A stretch of 64,000 bases of DNA from Arthrinium phaeospermum (Eukaryota; Ascomycota; Sordariomycetes; Amphisphaeriales; Apiosporaceae). The DNA is taken from the NCBI GenBank assembly GCA_006503535.1, contig QYRS01000001.1, forward strand, positions 4,960,001 through 5,024,000, written 5' to 3'. A program made the position numbers and the translations under genes. The notes under the pieces are model-generated. The model was not told the origin of the DNA. It searched no databases and saw nothing but the letters and a program-made list of their open reading frames with translations. Position 1 is the stretch's first letter, and the number at the start of each line of letters is the position of its first letter. Of this stretch, positions 34,655 through 45,953 are shown one piece after another.

Positions 34655-35028
34655 ATGGTCGACGCCACGTAAGTATCTTGCTCTTTCAAAGGACTTTGAG
34701 GAGCCATACTGACCTGTATAATAGAAAGTCATATGGCAGCAATGGTGTGGGTGGCACGACCACCTTCGGCACCCTTCCCCGCCCGACCACCAGCAGCAAT
34801 GTCGTCTCTACGATTCCGACAGCATTGGAAACGACGACGTCGGTACCCGCCGACAGCAGCATCAGCAGAACTAGTCCAGCCTTGGCCTTGGCGTCGGCGC
34901 CTCCATGGCTGTGGCCTGGTTTGAGGGCAGGGGGGGTGAAGCCGCTCTGGAATCCCAGATTTGCTCTTGTCGATTCTTGGCATTGGTTGGGTTGGACCAT
35001 CGGCAACTTAACACATACTGCCTCTTAG
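34655..35028 (+). CDS. Small Thr/Ser-rich protein, possible divergent TCC member (copy B)
   Basis: Exon 1 is only 14 nt (34655..34668, MVDA plus two bases of a Thr codon), then an intron 34669..34724 (GTAAGT...AATAG), then exon 2 34725..35028, giving 105 aa. The tiny first exon ending AC in phase 2, followed by a T/S-rich segment (KSYGSNGVGGTTTFGTLPRP onward), copies the plan of the TCC genes at 47.2 and 59.7 kb. After about 60 residues the protein turns Trp-rich (PPWLWPG, WHWLGW). There is no coiled-coil exon. It is either a truncated family member or a small gene using the same start module. Moderate to low confidence that it is expressed. Confidence 0.4.
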
Positions 35029-35210
35029 GCCTAATCATATAGTGACATGGCCTACATAGGCTTTTTTGTGACCAAACGCTCCATCTTCCTGGCCAGCTCT
35101 TCCAACCCCAGATGTGATACCCGTTGGCTGTGGGAATATCTTGATTCAATTACGACATAATGCAGGCACGAGCACTAGAAAGCCAACTCTGGCGTGGCCC
35201 CATGGCAACA

Positions 35211-35978
35211 TTAACATACTGCCTCCTCAGTACACTCACAGGTCCAGCTCGCAGAGTCGTCGTCCCATTCGTAGACGAGCTGGATCCCGCAGCGGTAGGG
35301 CCCCTTGCAGAGACAGGCGGGCCCTGGCGTCTGCTCGCAGGTGCGGGAGAGCTGCGGGTTCAGCGACAGCCCGCGGAGGACGACGTCGGCGATCTGCTGG
35401 ATGCGCGCCGGGACTTGGGCCTCGCCCGTGTCGGCGCAGATGTCGTCCAAGATGACGTCCAAGGCCTCGAGGACGCGTGGGTCGGCGCCGAGCAGGGCGC
35501 CGGACTCGCGGACCATGAAGGCGATGCTGCGGATCTGGTCGATGATGTTGTCCGGGAAGGCGTTGTGCAGGCTTTCGGCCCGGACCGTCTGGTGGACAAT
35601 CTGGTAGATGACGAGGCGCTCCATAATCTGCTTCTCGGTCTGGCTTCCCTCCCCCGGGATGCCCGTGTTGGCTCGCCACTGGCCGAGGAAGTCGGTGGTT
35701 TGGTTGACGAAGTACCCATCGTCCTTGACATCATTGCATTTTCTGGCCTTCCTCCGGGATCTGGTGTTGTGCAAAAGGTTTGTGAGGAGAAACTCGACGT
35801 CTTCTGGGTCGGGGCCGGGCGCAAAGCGACCCGGAGTTGGAGTTGGTGCGGGGATGACTGGACTAGAAGAAGAAGAGGGCTTGCTGCCAATCTTCTTTAC
35901 AGGCACAGTCGTCCGGGGTCCCCCACAGAGCCCAGTCCCGGTGAGTGCCAGAATGGAAAAGAATAATGGGTGTCTCAT
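35211..35978 (-). CDS. Family S secreted protein S1, 255 aa
   Basis: Intronless. A signal peptide ends near residue 18, followed by a Ser/Pro-rich linker to about residue 58. The family core follows: LLTNLLHNTR, Cys81, FLGQWR, TEKQIMERLVIYQIVH, FPDNIIDQIRSI, DPRVLEALDVILDDICADTG with Cys181, then IADVVLRGLSLNPQL. The C-terminal module (residues 214-255) has seven Cys and a YEWDDDSASWTCEC stretch. The two core Cys are 100 residues apart, as in the other four paralogues. I know no named family with this pattern. Secretion and disulfide bonding are inferred from sequence; an effector or surface role is only a guess. A TATATG motif lies about 100 nt upstream. Confidence 0.75.
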   Translation of the reverse strand: MRHPLFFSILALTGTGLCGGPRTTVPVKKIGSKPSSSSSPVIPAPTPTPGRFAPGPDPEDVEFLLTNLLHNTRSRRKARKCNDVKDDGYFVNQTTDFLGQWRANTGIPGEGSQTEKQIMERLVIYQIVHQTVRAESLHNAFPDNIIDQIRSIAFMVRESGALLGADPRVLEALDVILDDICADTGEAQVPARIQQIADVVLRGLSLNPQLSRTCEQTPGPACLCKGPYRCGIQLVYEWDDDSASWTCECTEEAVC

Positions 35979-36659
35979 TTTGATTCTTCCTGCGACCGAG
36001 CTTGATGTCTGGCGTACTCAGGTCTATCGAGATGGGTTTTCTCTTTGCTTCTACACTACCAGTGGGATGTGAGCTACATATACCGAGCCCGCGCGGGATA
36101 GCTCCCCTTTGTTCTTTTTGGTTTAGAGATTTCGACTCGATACCAGTCAAACCTAACAAGAAATGTCTTTCTCGAGTGAGTTTGAAAATCATGCTTTTTG
36201 AGTAGAAATATCTCATAGTGAGGTTACTCCTGACTCCACCTATGCCGGGTGGACAGGGGATGAAAGTGCTGGGATCTTGGGGGTGTCTGTGCATCAATTC
36301 GTCTACTAGCCTTCAGGAGTCTCGTAGGAGGCTGGATGTAACATTAAGCAAACTCGAAGAGTGCATTCTCTACTGGTCTCAGCTTCATCGATACGAAACT
36401 ACGTCGAAAATGAACTTCAGAAGCAACATCCTCTAAATAACTCAAAGCTAGTACGCCTAGCTGCCCAAATCGATACGACAAGCAGCCTCTGATTACTCCA
36501 CAGGCCAACTTTTGATTATTACATAGTTCTACTTTATCAGTAGCTGTTGTTGTCTTACTTCTAAACGGGATAAACTACGGTTTATCACGTTTTCACTGAA
36601 CAATGGGGACGTAGTTCGAATTGATGTCGCTACTTCAATTTTGCCAGCAAGGTGTCGAG
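35979..36659. other. Intergenic region
   Basis: About 680 nt, including the S1 promoter. No gene is called. Confidence 0.4.
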
Positions 36660-36850
36660 ATGGGCGGATCCCAACCTGTCGGGTCCACGACAGGGGCTTT
36701 CTTCTATCCCAGCTTGGCGCAACGACCCGGCGCAGTGGTTGCTGGTATGCTCAGATTTGGCTTCCGGGGACCCTCCGAATATCACCTCACGACGTACGAG
36801 CAGCTTTACGGACTCCCAGACCGTGAACTGCCTGATTACTTAGTACAACC
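36660..36850 (+). pseudogene. Protein fragment of unknown family, partner of the 31.2 kb relic
   Basis: One open frame reads QPVGSTTGAFFYPS, GMLRFGFRGPSEY, then LTTYEQLYGLPDRELPDYLV. It has the texture of real protein but no start, end or splice signals around it. Matching blocks occur in the 31.2 kb relic on the other strand. It is probably the remains of a once-longer gene. Confidence 0.45.
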
Positions 36851-37164
36851 TCGAAGATCATGCTTTAAGCTAGCTCAAATTGGAGGCTCGGCCAGCCATC
36901 CTAGGCGCGAGCCGTAGTGACTTCGTCAGAGTGGTATTGAGGGCCTGTTGGTCAATCAAAAATTCTCTGAATCTACTCATTTCCTGAAAAAGGCCAGCTT
37001 GAGTCGGGCGTGCTGGTAACTGTAATGGAAAAAGTGGAAGATCCATGGAGCACGGAATCTTTCGGAGGACTGAAAGTTTGCGCGCATTCACCGCTAAATA
37101 GAGCAACTGCTCGCTCATTTTCGCTGCCGCATTCGGAAAAAGGCAAAACTATACATATGACTGG

Positions 37165-37172
37165 TATAAATA
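37165..37172 (+). promoter_or_regulatory. TATA box of S2
   Basis: TATAAATA lies 115 nt upstream of the S2 ATG at 37287. It is the best TATA match among the family S promoters. Confidence 0.5.
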
Positions 37173-37286
37173 CTTCCGTCTATCCTGTCCAAAACCTCTC
37201 TCGTCAGACACCAAAAGGTTCTTCAAGATCACAATACACAACCCCCAAGACCGACCATCGAAACCACGGCTCATCCAACAACAAAA

Positions 37287-37967
37287 ATGCATTTCTCAAA
37301 GCCTATCGTGTCCTCGCTCGCCGTTGTCGGTGCGGCCGCGCAGCCCCTTGCCACTGCAGGAGCCAGTTTGTCTCCCACAACACTGAAAACCGTCGTCTCG
37401 GCACCCTCGCCCTCGCCTGTTATTGATATAAAATTCCAGGCCAATGGTGCCACCCCCAAGCTCTCTGCGATCCTCCCCCCTGTGCTCAGCTCCGGGCTGG
37501 ACATCATTACGGAGAATCTGCTCGTCGGCGCCCTGAAGAACACCCAATCGAAGGACCTGGCCAAGCAGTGCCAGGGCGTCGACGAGGGGGTCTTCCTCGA
37601 CAAGCTCCTGGGCTTCCTGAGCAACTTCCGGGTCGCATCCTCGCTGCCCAAGAGCGTCGCCCCCAAGGACATCCTGGAGCACCTCGTCATGTACGTGGGC
37701 GCGTTCGACCAGATGGAGAAGGCGAAGACGGAGAAGGCGAAGATGGAGAAGGCGAAGATGCCCTTCCGGTTCCCCGAGGACATCGCGGCCCTGCTCCGCG
37801 GCACGCTGGGCCTGGCGCGCCAAACCGGGGCGCTCCAGGGCGACGCCCCGCAGGTCGTAAAGGCGCTCGACACCATCTTCGACGACGTCTGCGCCGGCAC
37901 GGACAAGGCGGCGGAGAAGGTCAGCGTCGTCTATCAGCGCATCGCCGCCGCTGACTCCCAGTTCTAG
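37287..37967 (+). CDS. Family S secreted protein S2, 226 aa, C-terminal module lost
   Basis: Intronless and the only family S copy on the plus strand. The signal peptide ends near residue 18-24. The core is recognisable but more diverged: LLVGALKNTQ, Cys95 (KQCQGVDEGVF), FLSNFR, DILEHLVMY, FPEDIAALLRG, ALDTIFDDVCAGT with Cys202. An inserted E-K-A-K repeat (residues about 144-157) is encoded by a 12-bp DNA repeat. The frame stops at DSQF. In another frame just downstream (37998-38070) the DNA still reads GLFIRYHWNKRTGAWKAVA, which aligns with the YDWNTDASRWECRC module of S3 but lacks its cysteines. The C-terminal module was therefore cut off by a frameshift. The shortened protein may still be made. 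Confidence 0.65.
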   Translation: MHFSKPIVSSLAVVGAAAQPLATAGASLSPTTLKTVVSAPSPSPVIDIKFQANGATPKLSAILPPVLSSGLDIITENLLVGALKNTQSKDLAKQCQGVDEGVFLDKLLGFLSNFRVASSLPKSVAPKDILEHLVMYVGAFDQMEKAKTEKAKMEKAKMPFRFPEDIAALLRGTLGLARQTGALQGDAPQVVKALDTIFDDVCAGTDKAAEKVSVVYQRIAAADSQF

Positions 37968-38070
37968 TCGCCCGAGCGGCGACAGAGGCCTCATCTGGCA
38001 AGGGGCTCTTCATCCGCTACCATTGGAACAAGAGGACCGGAGCATGGAAAGCTGTTGCGCAATGGGCTTG
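37968..38070 (+). pseudogene. Out-of-frame remnant of the S2 C-terminal module
   Basis: The frame reading GKGLFIRYHWNKRTGAWK matches the Y-x-W...W spacing of the S1, S3 and S4 C-termini. It is out of frame with the S2 core by a small shift near the stop at 37965-37967. Confidence 0.45.
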
Positions 38071-39776
38071 ATGTGAGGGTGGTATCGCAGGCACCTGCCA
38101 AGATGGTTGAACGGCGCTATCACTGTCGGGACAGTACGCGGTGGTATAACTTGTGTTTACCTCAAGCTAAGAACTATTTTTATTTCATGGAAATATTGCT
38201 ACCTATCTTAATACACTGCCTCGAAATAAAGGCCAATGCCGTTCTCATACACATAATATGGTGTAGAGAACTATCATGTTATGGAATAAGCGGTAGACAA
38301 GGAAACCTTGAGTTTCTCCATTTGTCCCACCAGCCTCATCTCCGTCTCTTACGGTGCCGCATCTCCAGCAACTCCCAAGGGGCAGATCCGGAGCTACCGA
38401 TGTATCACAGTGTATATTGAGTGTATGGCGAGCCATTCGCCCCAATAGACGCCATTGCTTTGGCAATCTATCGCCGAGACGGCGTGTAATAAAACCAAAC
38501 TCGACCGCCACGGCGAAACTGACCGTAGTTATAATGACACAGACATATTGAAAATATAGCCGAGTGACCCTTTGATTTTATATAAACCTATACAATCTCT
38601 TCGCTTCCGATTGACTGTGCAATTGTAACCTGGTATATACTCAGACCGCCCCTTGATTGACCAAGTGCAAGTGTCTCCACAGACCAGGTAGGGTTACCGA
38701 AGTGTCGGACATAATAGGCGTCGCACAGTTTCAGGAAACCTGTATGGCTTTACCAAACCAGGTTCGTAGCCAGTCTCTCAGTGACGCCGATATCCAGCTC
38801 CTTGATGCGGTATTGACCGATGCAGCGGGCGTGCCGGCTACAGCCGCTCAACTGACGAGAGTTCAGAGTGAACGCTAACCACACGGGGGCTCTCGGTACC
38901 GGTCGTTCAAGATTCTGTAACGTGTAGTCATACTCCGCGTGCCTCACTATCTGCCTGCCGGGGCATTGTAGCTCTGGGGCCTGACATGCCGGAGTCCCCC
39001 TGTCCTGGCGTATGCGCCCAAGTAGGACGGTGCAACTTTGTCCCAGAGAGACGAAATTCTCTGAGTCTAGGTGCTTACCCGGACTCATTACATCCTTTGC
39101 GTTCATTACCATCTTCTGATCAAACCATTTTTCAGTGGCTGGCATGGCATAGTCTGAACTTCATCCTTTGACTCCGGACACCAACGGTTTGAGCAGCGAT
39201 GTTACTAACCATGAACATATAATGTCATAAATACATGCCGTAACGAGTACTGGGTATATGTTAAGCCAATCTCAGAAGATTCCTCTGCCTTGGACATCAA
39301 GACAACTGGCCAGAAGATCGTCAATAAAAGGAACAAACCCATAACCCATGAGCCTGTCAAACACGATCGTGCGAAGGACTTACCCACAAATTAGGTTCTG
39401 CACGATCAGGATGTGAGGGGCAACGAAGACCAGGGCTGGGAGGACACCGTTAGGATCATTCTTGAAGACATATGTAACCTAGAAGATTATGACATAAAAC
39501 TCATTGTCAGGCAAAACAGGAGCCTCCCGGACCAAGCACTGATCATATTCAGATGTCGAATCCAACACAGATCCTCAGTTTACCCGACGCTAATGATGTA
39601 CTCTGGGAAATGAAAAACGGCATGACGATGGGTGTATATGGTCGGTTCATGGGCTTCACAGTGGTTCACACACCCAGGGGAGGTAAAACGATCGAGCGAT
39701 GATGACTTGGTATTAATAAAATTCCAAAAAAAAAAAGAAAAAAGAAAACCCAAATGGGAGAAAAAAAAAAAAAAAA
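38071..39776. other. Intergenic region
   Basis: About 1.7 kb, AT-richer than the coding parts, ending in poly-A tracts (39727-39776). No convincing gene. A minus-strand frame at 38750-39145 was considered and rejected. Confidence 0.4.
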
Positions 39777-39842
39777 ACGCCAGCCCTTGCCTTTGCCCTT
39801 GCCCTTGCCCTTCTTCTTCTTCTTCTGCTGTTGCTTCTGCTG

Positions 39843-39873
<31 letters not shown>
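39777..39873 (+). repeat. CTTGCC hexamer, CTT and CTG microsatellites
   Basis: Compound simple repeat directly 3' of TCC copy C: CTTGCC-type hexamers, then (TTC)n, then (CTG)n at about 39839-39873. On the gene's strand it reads as CAG repeats right after the stop codon. Confidence 0.8.
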
Positions 39874-39874
<1 letters not shown>

Positions 39875-40515
39875 TACCCTCGAGGGGCCGCGCCCGGGGG
39901 ACGGAAGCCAGAGATTTGGCCCGTCGCCCAGGCGCGAGCCGCCTCTCGGGGGGACGAGAAGTGCGCATCGAGTTGGCGCCGAAGCGCCCGCTTCTTCTTC
40001 TTTTCTTTCTTCTCCTTTTCCTTCTCCTCCTCCTCGGCGGCCTTGATGATGTCGTCCTAAGTATCACACAGTACGCGTTAGCAACAAAGCCTTCTCGAAA
40101 ACCACCGAACCAAGATATAGGAAGCATAGGAAGCGATAGCGAGCAAGATGTGTAGGGAAAACGGGTTGATTTACCTTCTCGAACAAGCGTAAAGCGGCCG
40201 CAACGGCCCGGCCGCGCGGGAACGCCAGGACCCAGCGTTTGAAGACCCGGAGGGCCTGGACAACCGCATGACAACAAACAACAAACAAGGGCGCCCAGAA
40301 GAATATCATCATCGTTAGACTACAAGTACACAACCCAAATTAGCACGTCTGTCGCTTAGTGAAAAATGAGTAACAGGTGATACTTACGGGGAGGCCATGA
40401 TGTTGTTGCTGCTGCTGTTATTGTTGTTGTTGCTGCTGTTGTTGTGTCTCTGATGGAAATTTGTTAGCACTCGTCAACCGACTCTCAAGCTTCCAAAGAT
40501 GCTCAAATGACTTAC
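39874..40515 (-). CDS. Family TCC copy C: short membrane/coiled-coil protein, 112 aa
   Basis: The coding exons are 40398..40388 (MASP start, phase 2), 40319..40175 and 40056..39874, all in frame. A leader intron at 40515..40450 (AATCT|GTAAGT...GTGCTAAC...CATCAG) precedes them. The product starts with a hydrophobic segment (MMIFFWAPLFVVCCHAVV, residues 7-24). A basic stretch (LRVFKRWVLAFPRGRA) is followed by exon 3, a highly charged coiled coil (DDIIKAAEEEEKEKEKKE...). Unlike other copies it has almost no Thr-rich ectodomain. This is one of the two intact copies. Topology and function are unknown; a single-pass membrane protein with a cytosolic coiled coil is inferred. The stop sits inside a GGGTAAGC string, so a further exon cannot be excluded. 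Confidence 0.6.
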
Positions 40516-42203
40516 AGATTCGAAAACGAAAACGAAAACCAGAGTTTTGAATTGTAACTGCTAATAAACAGTCAGCATATCAGCATACCACCACGACGCA
40601 GCGAACCGCTGGGGAGACTCACGCAGCGCGCAACGAGACTTGCTGGAGAAGAAAGGAAAGGAAATTCTGGGAGGGCCCAACGCGTCAACATCTAAATATC
40701 CTCGCCCTGCCCGATCCACGAACTGTGGGGCCCGACGCGATGAGGGCATCGCGTACCCACTTTGCATCTTCATGTTTACAGAGGCATCTACTTGGAAGCT
40801 TTGGTTTCTACTTGAATCTACATGGTCAGTCTTGACCTCCCTTACACGGTGAATCAATTGCAATTCGGACTGACATGGACTACAAGATCGGAGCAGAAGT
40901 GGGCGATCCTACGGAGGCAGACACGAGCTTGGACGAATTCAGTGACAGTCGTTTTAATGTTGAGAGTCCCCTGTTGGCAAGTCTACTGTCATATGTTTCA
41001 CTCGGACAATTGCTGCTCTGGACAAATCCGCGTGTGGAAAGTGCCCAAGTCCACGGGAATGTGATAACTAGTATCTCACCTTCTTCCCTGAGCCATCCCA
41101 TAACTTTCCTTTATTGCGCCAATTGTTTTTCCCCTGAAACTGAACGTCACGCTGCACTGAAACCCCACGTGTAGATATGTATGTGCAAAAAGGGCAAGGT
41201 ACGTTTGAACTGCCAAACGCCTAGTAGTCCGATCGAAGTCGGACTTGGTCTGCATAAAGGTCGATTCCATGTATACAGATAGCGTCGTGGTGGTCGGTCT
41301 TACAAGAGGATGTAATGGGACTCAGTGATCATGGGAGGCCAACACGAAAAACAGCAAAGATAACAGGCTACGCATGCTACATTGCTTATTGGGATGAAGC
41401 GACGCCATTGATTATGCATTCCACGCGGCCCAGTCTTGTCGCAATACTTCCTGGGAGCACTGTATCAAGAGGATACCTACATTTGAAAATCACCCATTTC
41501 CATGATGTGCTATGATCACGTGTTTCTATGCTAGATGGACAGTTCGAGGACTTGTAGCAGTCTGAGAATCAGCAATACCATAATTACATGTACATAGTTT
41601 TGGGACTGGTGCATGTTGGTATACGTCATCGAAAGGAAGCAGTTCAATGGTATGTGACTGGTTGGAAGGGCAAGTAGGAAGGTGCGCCATGAGAGGATCC
41701 ATGCAATCCTCGAATGGCCCCAGATGGTTTGAAAGCTCCATCGAAGAATGACTGCAGGTACTGCGCCTGTCTTTCGTGAATCAATTCGCTATCTGTTCCC
41801 GAGCTGTTGCCTTCTGTTGCTTATCAGCTTGGGTCGCATCCCCCGTAGGCTTCCTTCCCCGTTTTCTCTGGCGAATGTGGTACTCTTGGAAGGAGCGCGC
41901 CACTGCGCCCCAGAGTTTAGGATCATGTCTGACTGGCAAATCACTCGACGTCTGGCCTGCATGTACCGATTGCCAATCATTCATTTGGAAGACGTTCCTC
42001 CGCCTCGATATATTGATCTTCGAAACGCCTGTGAAGGGAAACCCGTATCTATTATTGTTTTACTTAAACAGTAAGTAATTCAGTATCTTCTTATACATTA
42101 AAAACACAAACAAATTCCCTCTTCTTATCTTTCTTCCGCAATCGCTGACACAACGTCGCTCGATTCAAATAGGAATAATAATATACTGAAAGAACGCCAG
42201 CAG
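40516..42203. other. Intergenic region
   Basis: About 1.7 kb. The short frames have no family features. It may carry the lost first exon and leader of TCC copy D, which I could not find. Confidence 0.4.
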
Positions 42204-42797
42204 AGCAGCCCCTCCTGCCACGACATCTCGTCACAGCACCACCACCACCACCGAGCCCGCCGCACCCGACACCACCAGCGCTCCGGCTCCCACTCCCATC
42301 TGGACTCGGGTCGCCGCCCCCGGCGACAATGCGCTGGGTGTGAGCGAGTTCGCCCAGACGGGCGCCACGTTCGCCGTTTGGAGCCACTGGGTTCCGAAGG
42401 CCGTGTCTGGTCTGTAGGGGGTGATAAGGCGCAACCTCTTGCGCTGGGAGTGGTTCCGCGACCAAGCGGAGGTCTGGCGACTCTTCAGCGAGGTATTTCA
42501 CCCCTTCCAGCTTCCATTCCTTTCAGCCTCCATTCCTTTCAGCAATATCCACCCCTATAGACTCCAGGTGTTTGTCTCTTCATAATAACTAACATGGCGG
42601 CGTAGGAGGACTTTGCAAATGCCGACAAGGCCACAGTCCGGGCCCTGAAGGCCAAGGCCAGACTCGCCGTCGCCTCCGCCGAAGCCGCCAAGAAGAAGGT
42701 CGATGAACTGGCCAAGAAGGAGGCCGACGAGATCGCCAACAAACCCGGCAAGAAGGCTGGCAAGAAAGTTGCGCCCCCGGTTGCCTTCGGCCAGTAG
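42204..42797 (+). pseudogene. Family TCC copy D, in-frame TAG in exon 2
   Basis: Exon 2 is 42204..42492 and exon 3 is 42606..42797, with an intron GTATTT...GCGTAG. Phases fit the family plan (phase 2 in, phase 0 out). Exon 2 encodes a Thr/Pro-rich segment (RHSTTTTTEPAAPDTTSAP), WTRVAAPGDNALGV, a Trp-containing hydrophobic part, then a TAG at 42415. After the TAG comes the family motif RRNLLRWEWFRDQAEVWRL. Exon 3 encodes ADKATVRALKAKARLAVAS and a Lys/Ala-rich tail ending VAFGQ. Everything past the stop is still well conserved, so the nonsense change looks recent. No tiny first exon is visible upstream. Confidence 0.65.
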
Positions 42798-44105
42798 ATC
42801 TCAATCTCGGCTCATCGCGGCCGCGATCACCAGGCTTCGGCCATTCTGAGGTCTCCGGCTCACACGCGCCAACCGAGTCCGGTTGGCTGCCACTTGCCGA
42901 TATCCCCGCAGTGTGTAAACGAGCAGGCTTGGCGCTTCTGGGGGTGTGAGTCTCTGCTTTTGGTAACATCACGTAGACGAGATCAGAGAACCCCATGTCC
43001 TCAAGATCAGACATGAGTTACTTGAAGCTCGGGTAACAAGACTTGGTAGCTGGACCAGACTAAAGACACGGGACATCATTGACCATGCACTCGCCGACAT
43101 GGCACCGCATCCTATTCCACCTGCACTACTGAAGCTTTCAATATTCTCGCGTGTCCCTTCATTTTTGTATTCAGTCCCAATTATACAAATGTACATAAAG
43201 TGGCAACTCAGAAAGGGTAATGACAGCCCAAGATGATCGCCCACAAGGTAACTGTGCTATCTCTGATCAGTACAACCTTCGAGATCATGCTGCAAACCTC
43301 CCGGCGGCTTGACTGTAGCTTACGAGAGAGAGCAATTTCGACTTGCTTTAAGTCGCCCAGCTACATTCACAGCTAAACTTCTGCGCAGACACGGGGGATC
43401 TCCAGCTCTGGCTGGTCTTGGGGGCGTTTGCTCCAGCATTTCAATTGAAATCGCACATCATATTACCAAGATACGCCTAAAGGCTTTTGATCTAGCTCCT
43501 ACGTGGAATCGCAAGTGCCATGACAGGTCAAGCTTTCGCACATTCCACCCGCACCACCAGACGGCGTCAGGCATCCAAGTTGACCCAGGTATGAATCTTG
43601 CTGTGCAACTTGGTCTACTTAGGAATTATATCTGGAACAAGTGTACGGTTATCTTGCATTCCCCGCGTGTTGTCTACGGACATTGTCAATGCCCGATCTT
43701 TAGGCCACTGGCGTTTCGTGGAAGTTAGCGAGCGGGAAGTTTGGAGGGCCGACCTGGCAAACAGGTGATTTGCGAACTACAGAGGGCCTTTACAAGCTGA
43801 GGATAATTCGATGGAATCTCTCGCTCAATTACGGAAAACAGCCCAGGGACGTGACAGGCTTTGATTCATGAGTTAACAGGGTGTATTTTCAATTCTAGAT
43901 TAAGATGTTCCGCATTGCCTGATTGATACGAGCCTTGAAGCAAATGAATCCCAGAAAGACCTAGCTTGGTGCGATCAATCACCGCCAGGCCTCGGAAATC
44001 GACGCCTATCATCTCCCATCTCCTCCATGCGGTAGAGAATCTAGCTACGGCGATTCCTGTCACAGATCGCGTCCTCATGTAATGATAGTTTGCCAATGTC
44101 AGCTA
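42798..44105. other. Intergenic region
   Basis: About 1.3 kb with no called gene. A plus-strand frame at 43309-43728 lacks any protein-like pattern. Confidence 0.4.
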
Positions 44106-44969
44106 TCAGCTCGGAGGATCTACCCACACAACCTCTGTACAATCCCTGAAGCACCTACATTCCCATCGTGACGCGTCTGTATTCCAGTCGTAACTCATAG
44201 TGAGCTTGCATTTCGTGTCTTTAGCGGGACACACGCACGCAGGTCTGGGAGGTCGGCCGTCGGGGAGGGCGAGCTGGGGGTTGACGGCCAGGCCCCGCAG
44301 CACCACGTCGACGATCTCCTGCACGCGGTCCGGGATCTGCACCTTGTTGGTATTGGCGCATATATCGTCAAAGATGGTATCAAGCGCACGCAGGACGCGG
44401 GGGTTAGTCCCCGTCAATACGCCGTCGTATTGGGCCAGGTCGTTGATGCTCCGGATGTAGTCGAGCAGATCGACGGGGAAGACCTTTTGGTTTTGCTCGC
44501 GCTCGTCGACCATGGTCTCGTGGACGACCTGGTAGGCCACGAGTCGTTCCAGGATCTGTTTCTCGGTTACCTCCTTGTGCAGGGCATCTTCGGTCTTCCA
44601 GGTGCTGAGGAACGTCTTGGCTTTGCTGACAAAAACATCGCCGTCGATGTCCTTGCACTGTTTGGCCCTGTTCCTGGTCTTCGCGTTCGATAGAGAGCTG
44701 AGAAGTAGACCGCTAGTATTCTCCTCTTGGCTGTGCGGTGGCGGACCAGGGCTTGGGCTTGGTTCTGACGTAGGAACTGGATTGGAGGAAGGAGTCTCAG
44801 TCGCATCTACAGGTACGGCTATCAAGGTAGTACTTGGAGTGGACCCTCGGGTATTGACAATGCCTTCTCCGCGGGTGACGGTGACGAACTCGGTGGCAGG
44901 GCCTGCAGCAATGCCGGATGCGGCTACCACCAAGGGGGAGAGAGTCAGTATGTGATTCAAGGGATGCAT
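44106..44969 (-). CDS. Family S secreted protein S3, 287 aa
   Basis: Intronless and the most complete member together with S1 and S4. The signal peptide ends near residue 22, followed by a Thr/Ser/Pro linker to about residue 85. The core is LLLSSLSNAK, Cys105 (KQCKDIDGDVF), FLSTWK, TEKQILERLVAYQVVH, VDLLDYIRSI, PRVLRALDTIFDDICANT with Cys204, and IVDVVLRGLAVNPQL. The C-terminal module has Cys at 245, 247, 254, 271, 273 and 277 with SYDWNTDASRWECRC between. A TATATAA box lies 85 nt upstream. It should be exported and disulfide-bonded; its target is unknown. Confidence 0.78.
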   Translation of the reverse strand: MHPLNHILTLSPLVVAASGIAAGPATEFVTVTRGEGIVNTRGSTPSTTLIAVPVDATETPSSNPVPTSEPSPSPGPPPHSQEENTSGLLLSSLSNAKTRNRAKQCKDIDGDVFVSKAKTFLSTWKTEDALHKEVTEKQILERLVAYQVVHETMVDEREQNQKVFPVDLLDYIRSINDLAQYDGVLTGTNPRVLRALDTIFDDICANTNKVQIPDRVQEIVDVVLRGLAVNPQLALPDGRPPRPACVCPAKDTKCKLTMSYDWNTDASRWECRCFRDCTEVVWVDPPS

Positions 44970-45052
44970 TCTCGATTATGAAATGAGACGATGATGACAG
45001 GTATGTATGAATGCAATGCCAAGCCAACTTTAGCTGGGTATCAAAAGGTAGG

Positions 45053-45059
45053 TTATATA
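45053..45059 (-). promoter_or_regulatory. TATA box of S3
   Basis: The minus strand reads CTATATAACC, about 85 nt before the S3 start codon at 44969. Confidence 0.45.
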
Positions 45060-45953
45060 GATGTAGGCACCGATTGAACTGAGGCGTGGTTTCTCCGGAA
45101 TCGGTGTCCGAGATGGATAAGTTTCGGTTCTACCAAAGAGAGAATTTGACCTTTTCCACTTTCCAATGGGATAACTGCGCATAAACTTTCGAAATGGGAT
45201 AATATTTTGAGATTATTCCATTGAAATGGAATTGTTTGTCAATAGGAGTTACAAAGCTCTGGATGAGGTGAACTATCTTCATCGTCATGTAGACGAGTTT
45301 TGCCCCACACATATCCCTGAGGTAGCATTGCCTGAAGATGGAAGAGTTCGACCAGAACAGACTTCTTCGAACGGCCAATCGCTCTTGTTCTGCCCTTTAC
45401 CACTTCGGGCGACCCTTCGAACATTGAGAGATAGTTCGCACGATGATGACAGAAGCCGGAGCTGCTGATCGGTGGCTTTGCCCCGACTCTTCCTCTTTCG
45501 ACGCGGCAATTGACTTTCGGGAAGCCTGGAAGCACCCCTGAATAATGCAGATTCCCGTCATATGATGTAGGCCTTCTGGAAAGGGCCTGCATCGTGACCC
45601 TCGCGACCGCGTCGCACTTCTTCGGCAGCCGCAACCCCATCTCGCAGGACACAGAGCAAATGCGCGCGCCTCGGCACATTGAACATTGGCTGGCGATGCT
45701 GCTCGCGAACGCCTGGCCCTCCGTCCGATAGCAAATATTCTAGAGCTGATTGAGCGGAGTACGGGATGCGCTTGCAATCCCAGTTCACCTTCGAGACGCT
45801 GATGCAGGAGTGAAACGTGCTGATGTAAGGCGTCATAATTGAAACACCTTTACGACCTAGCTGAACATATTTAAACAGTTTAATAACACCATAACATCAT
45901 ATATGGTTCAATGCCAACTGACTCAACTCCTGAAAAGCGCAGGCAACAGTCAA
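45060..45953. other. Intergenic region
   Basis: About 900 nt with no called gene. The short frames here show no family S or TCC blocks. Confidence 0.4.

Noticed and set aside
38750..39145. 131-residue minus-strand frame, compared with the 36.7 kb relic
   Set aside because: The apparent similarity was limited to a few residues and did not keep the block order.
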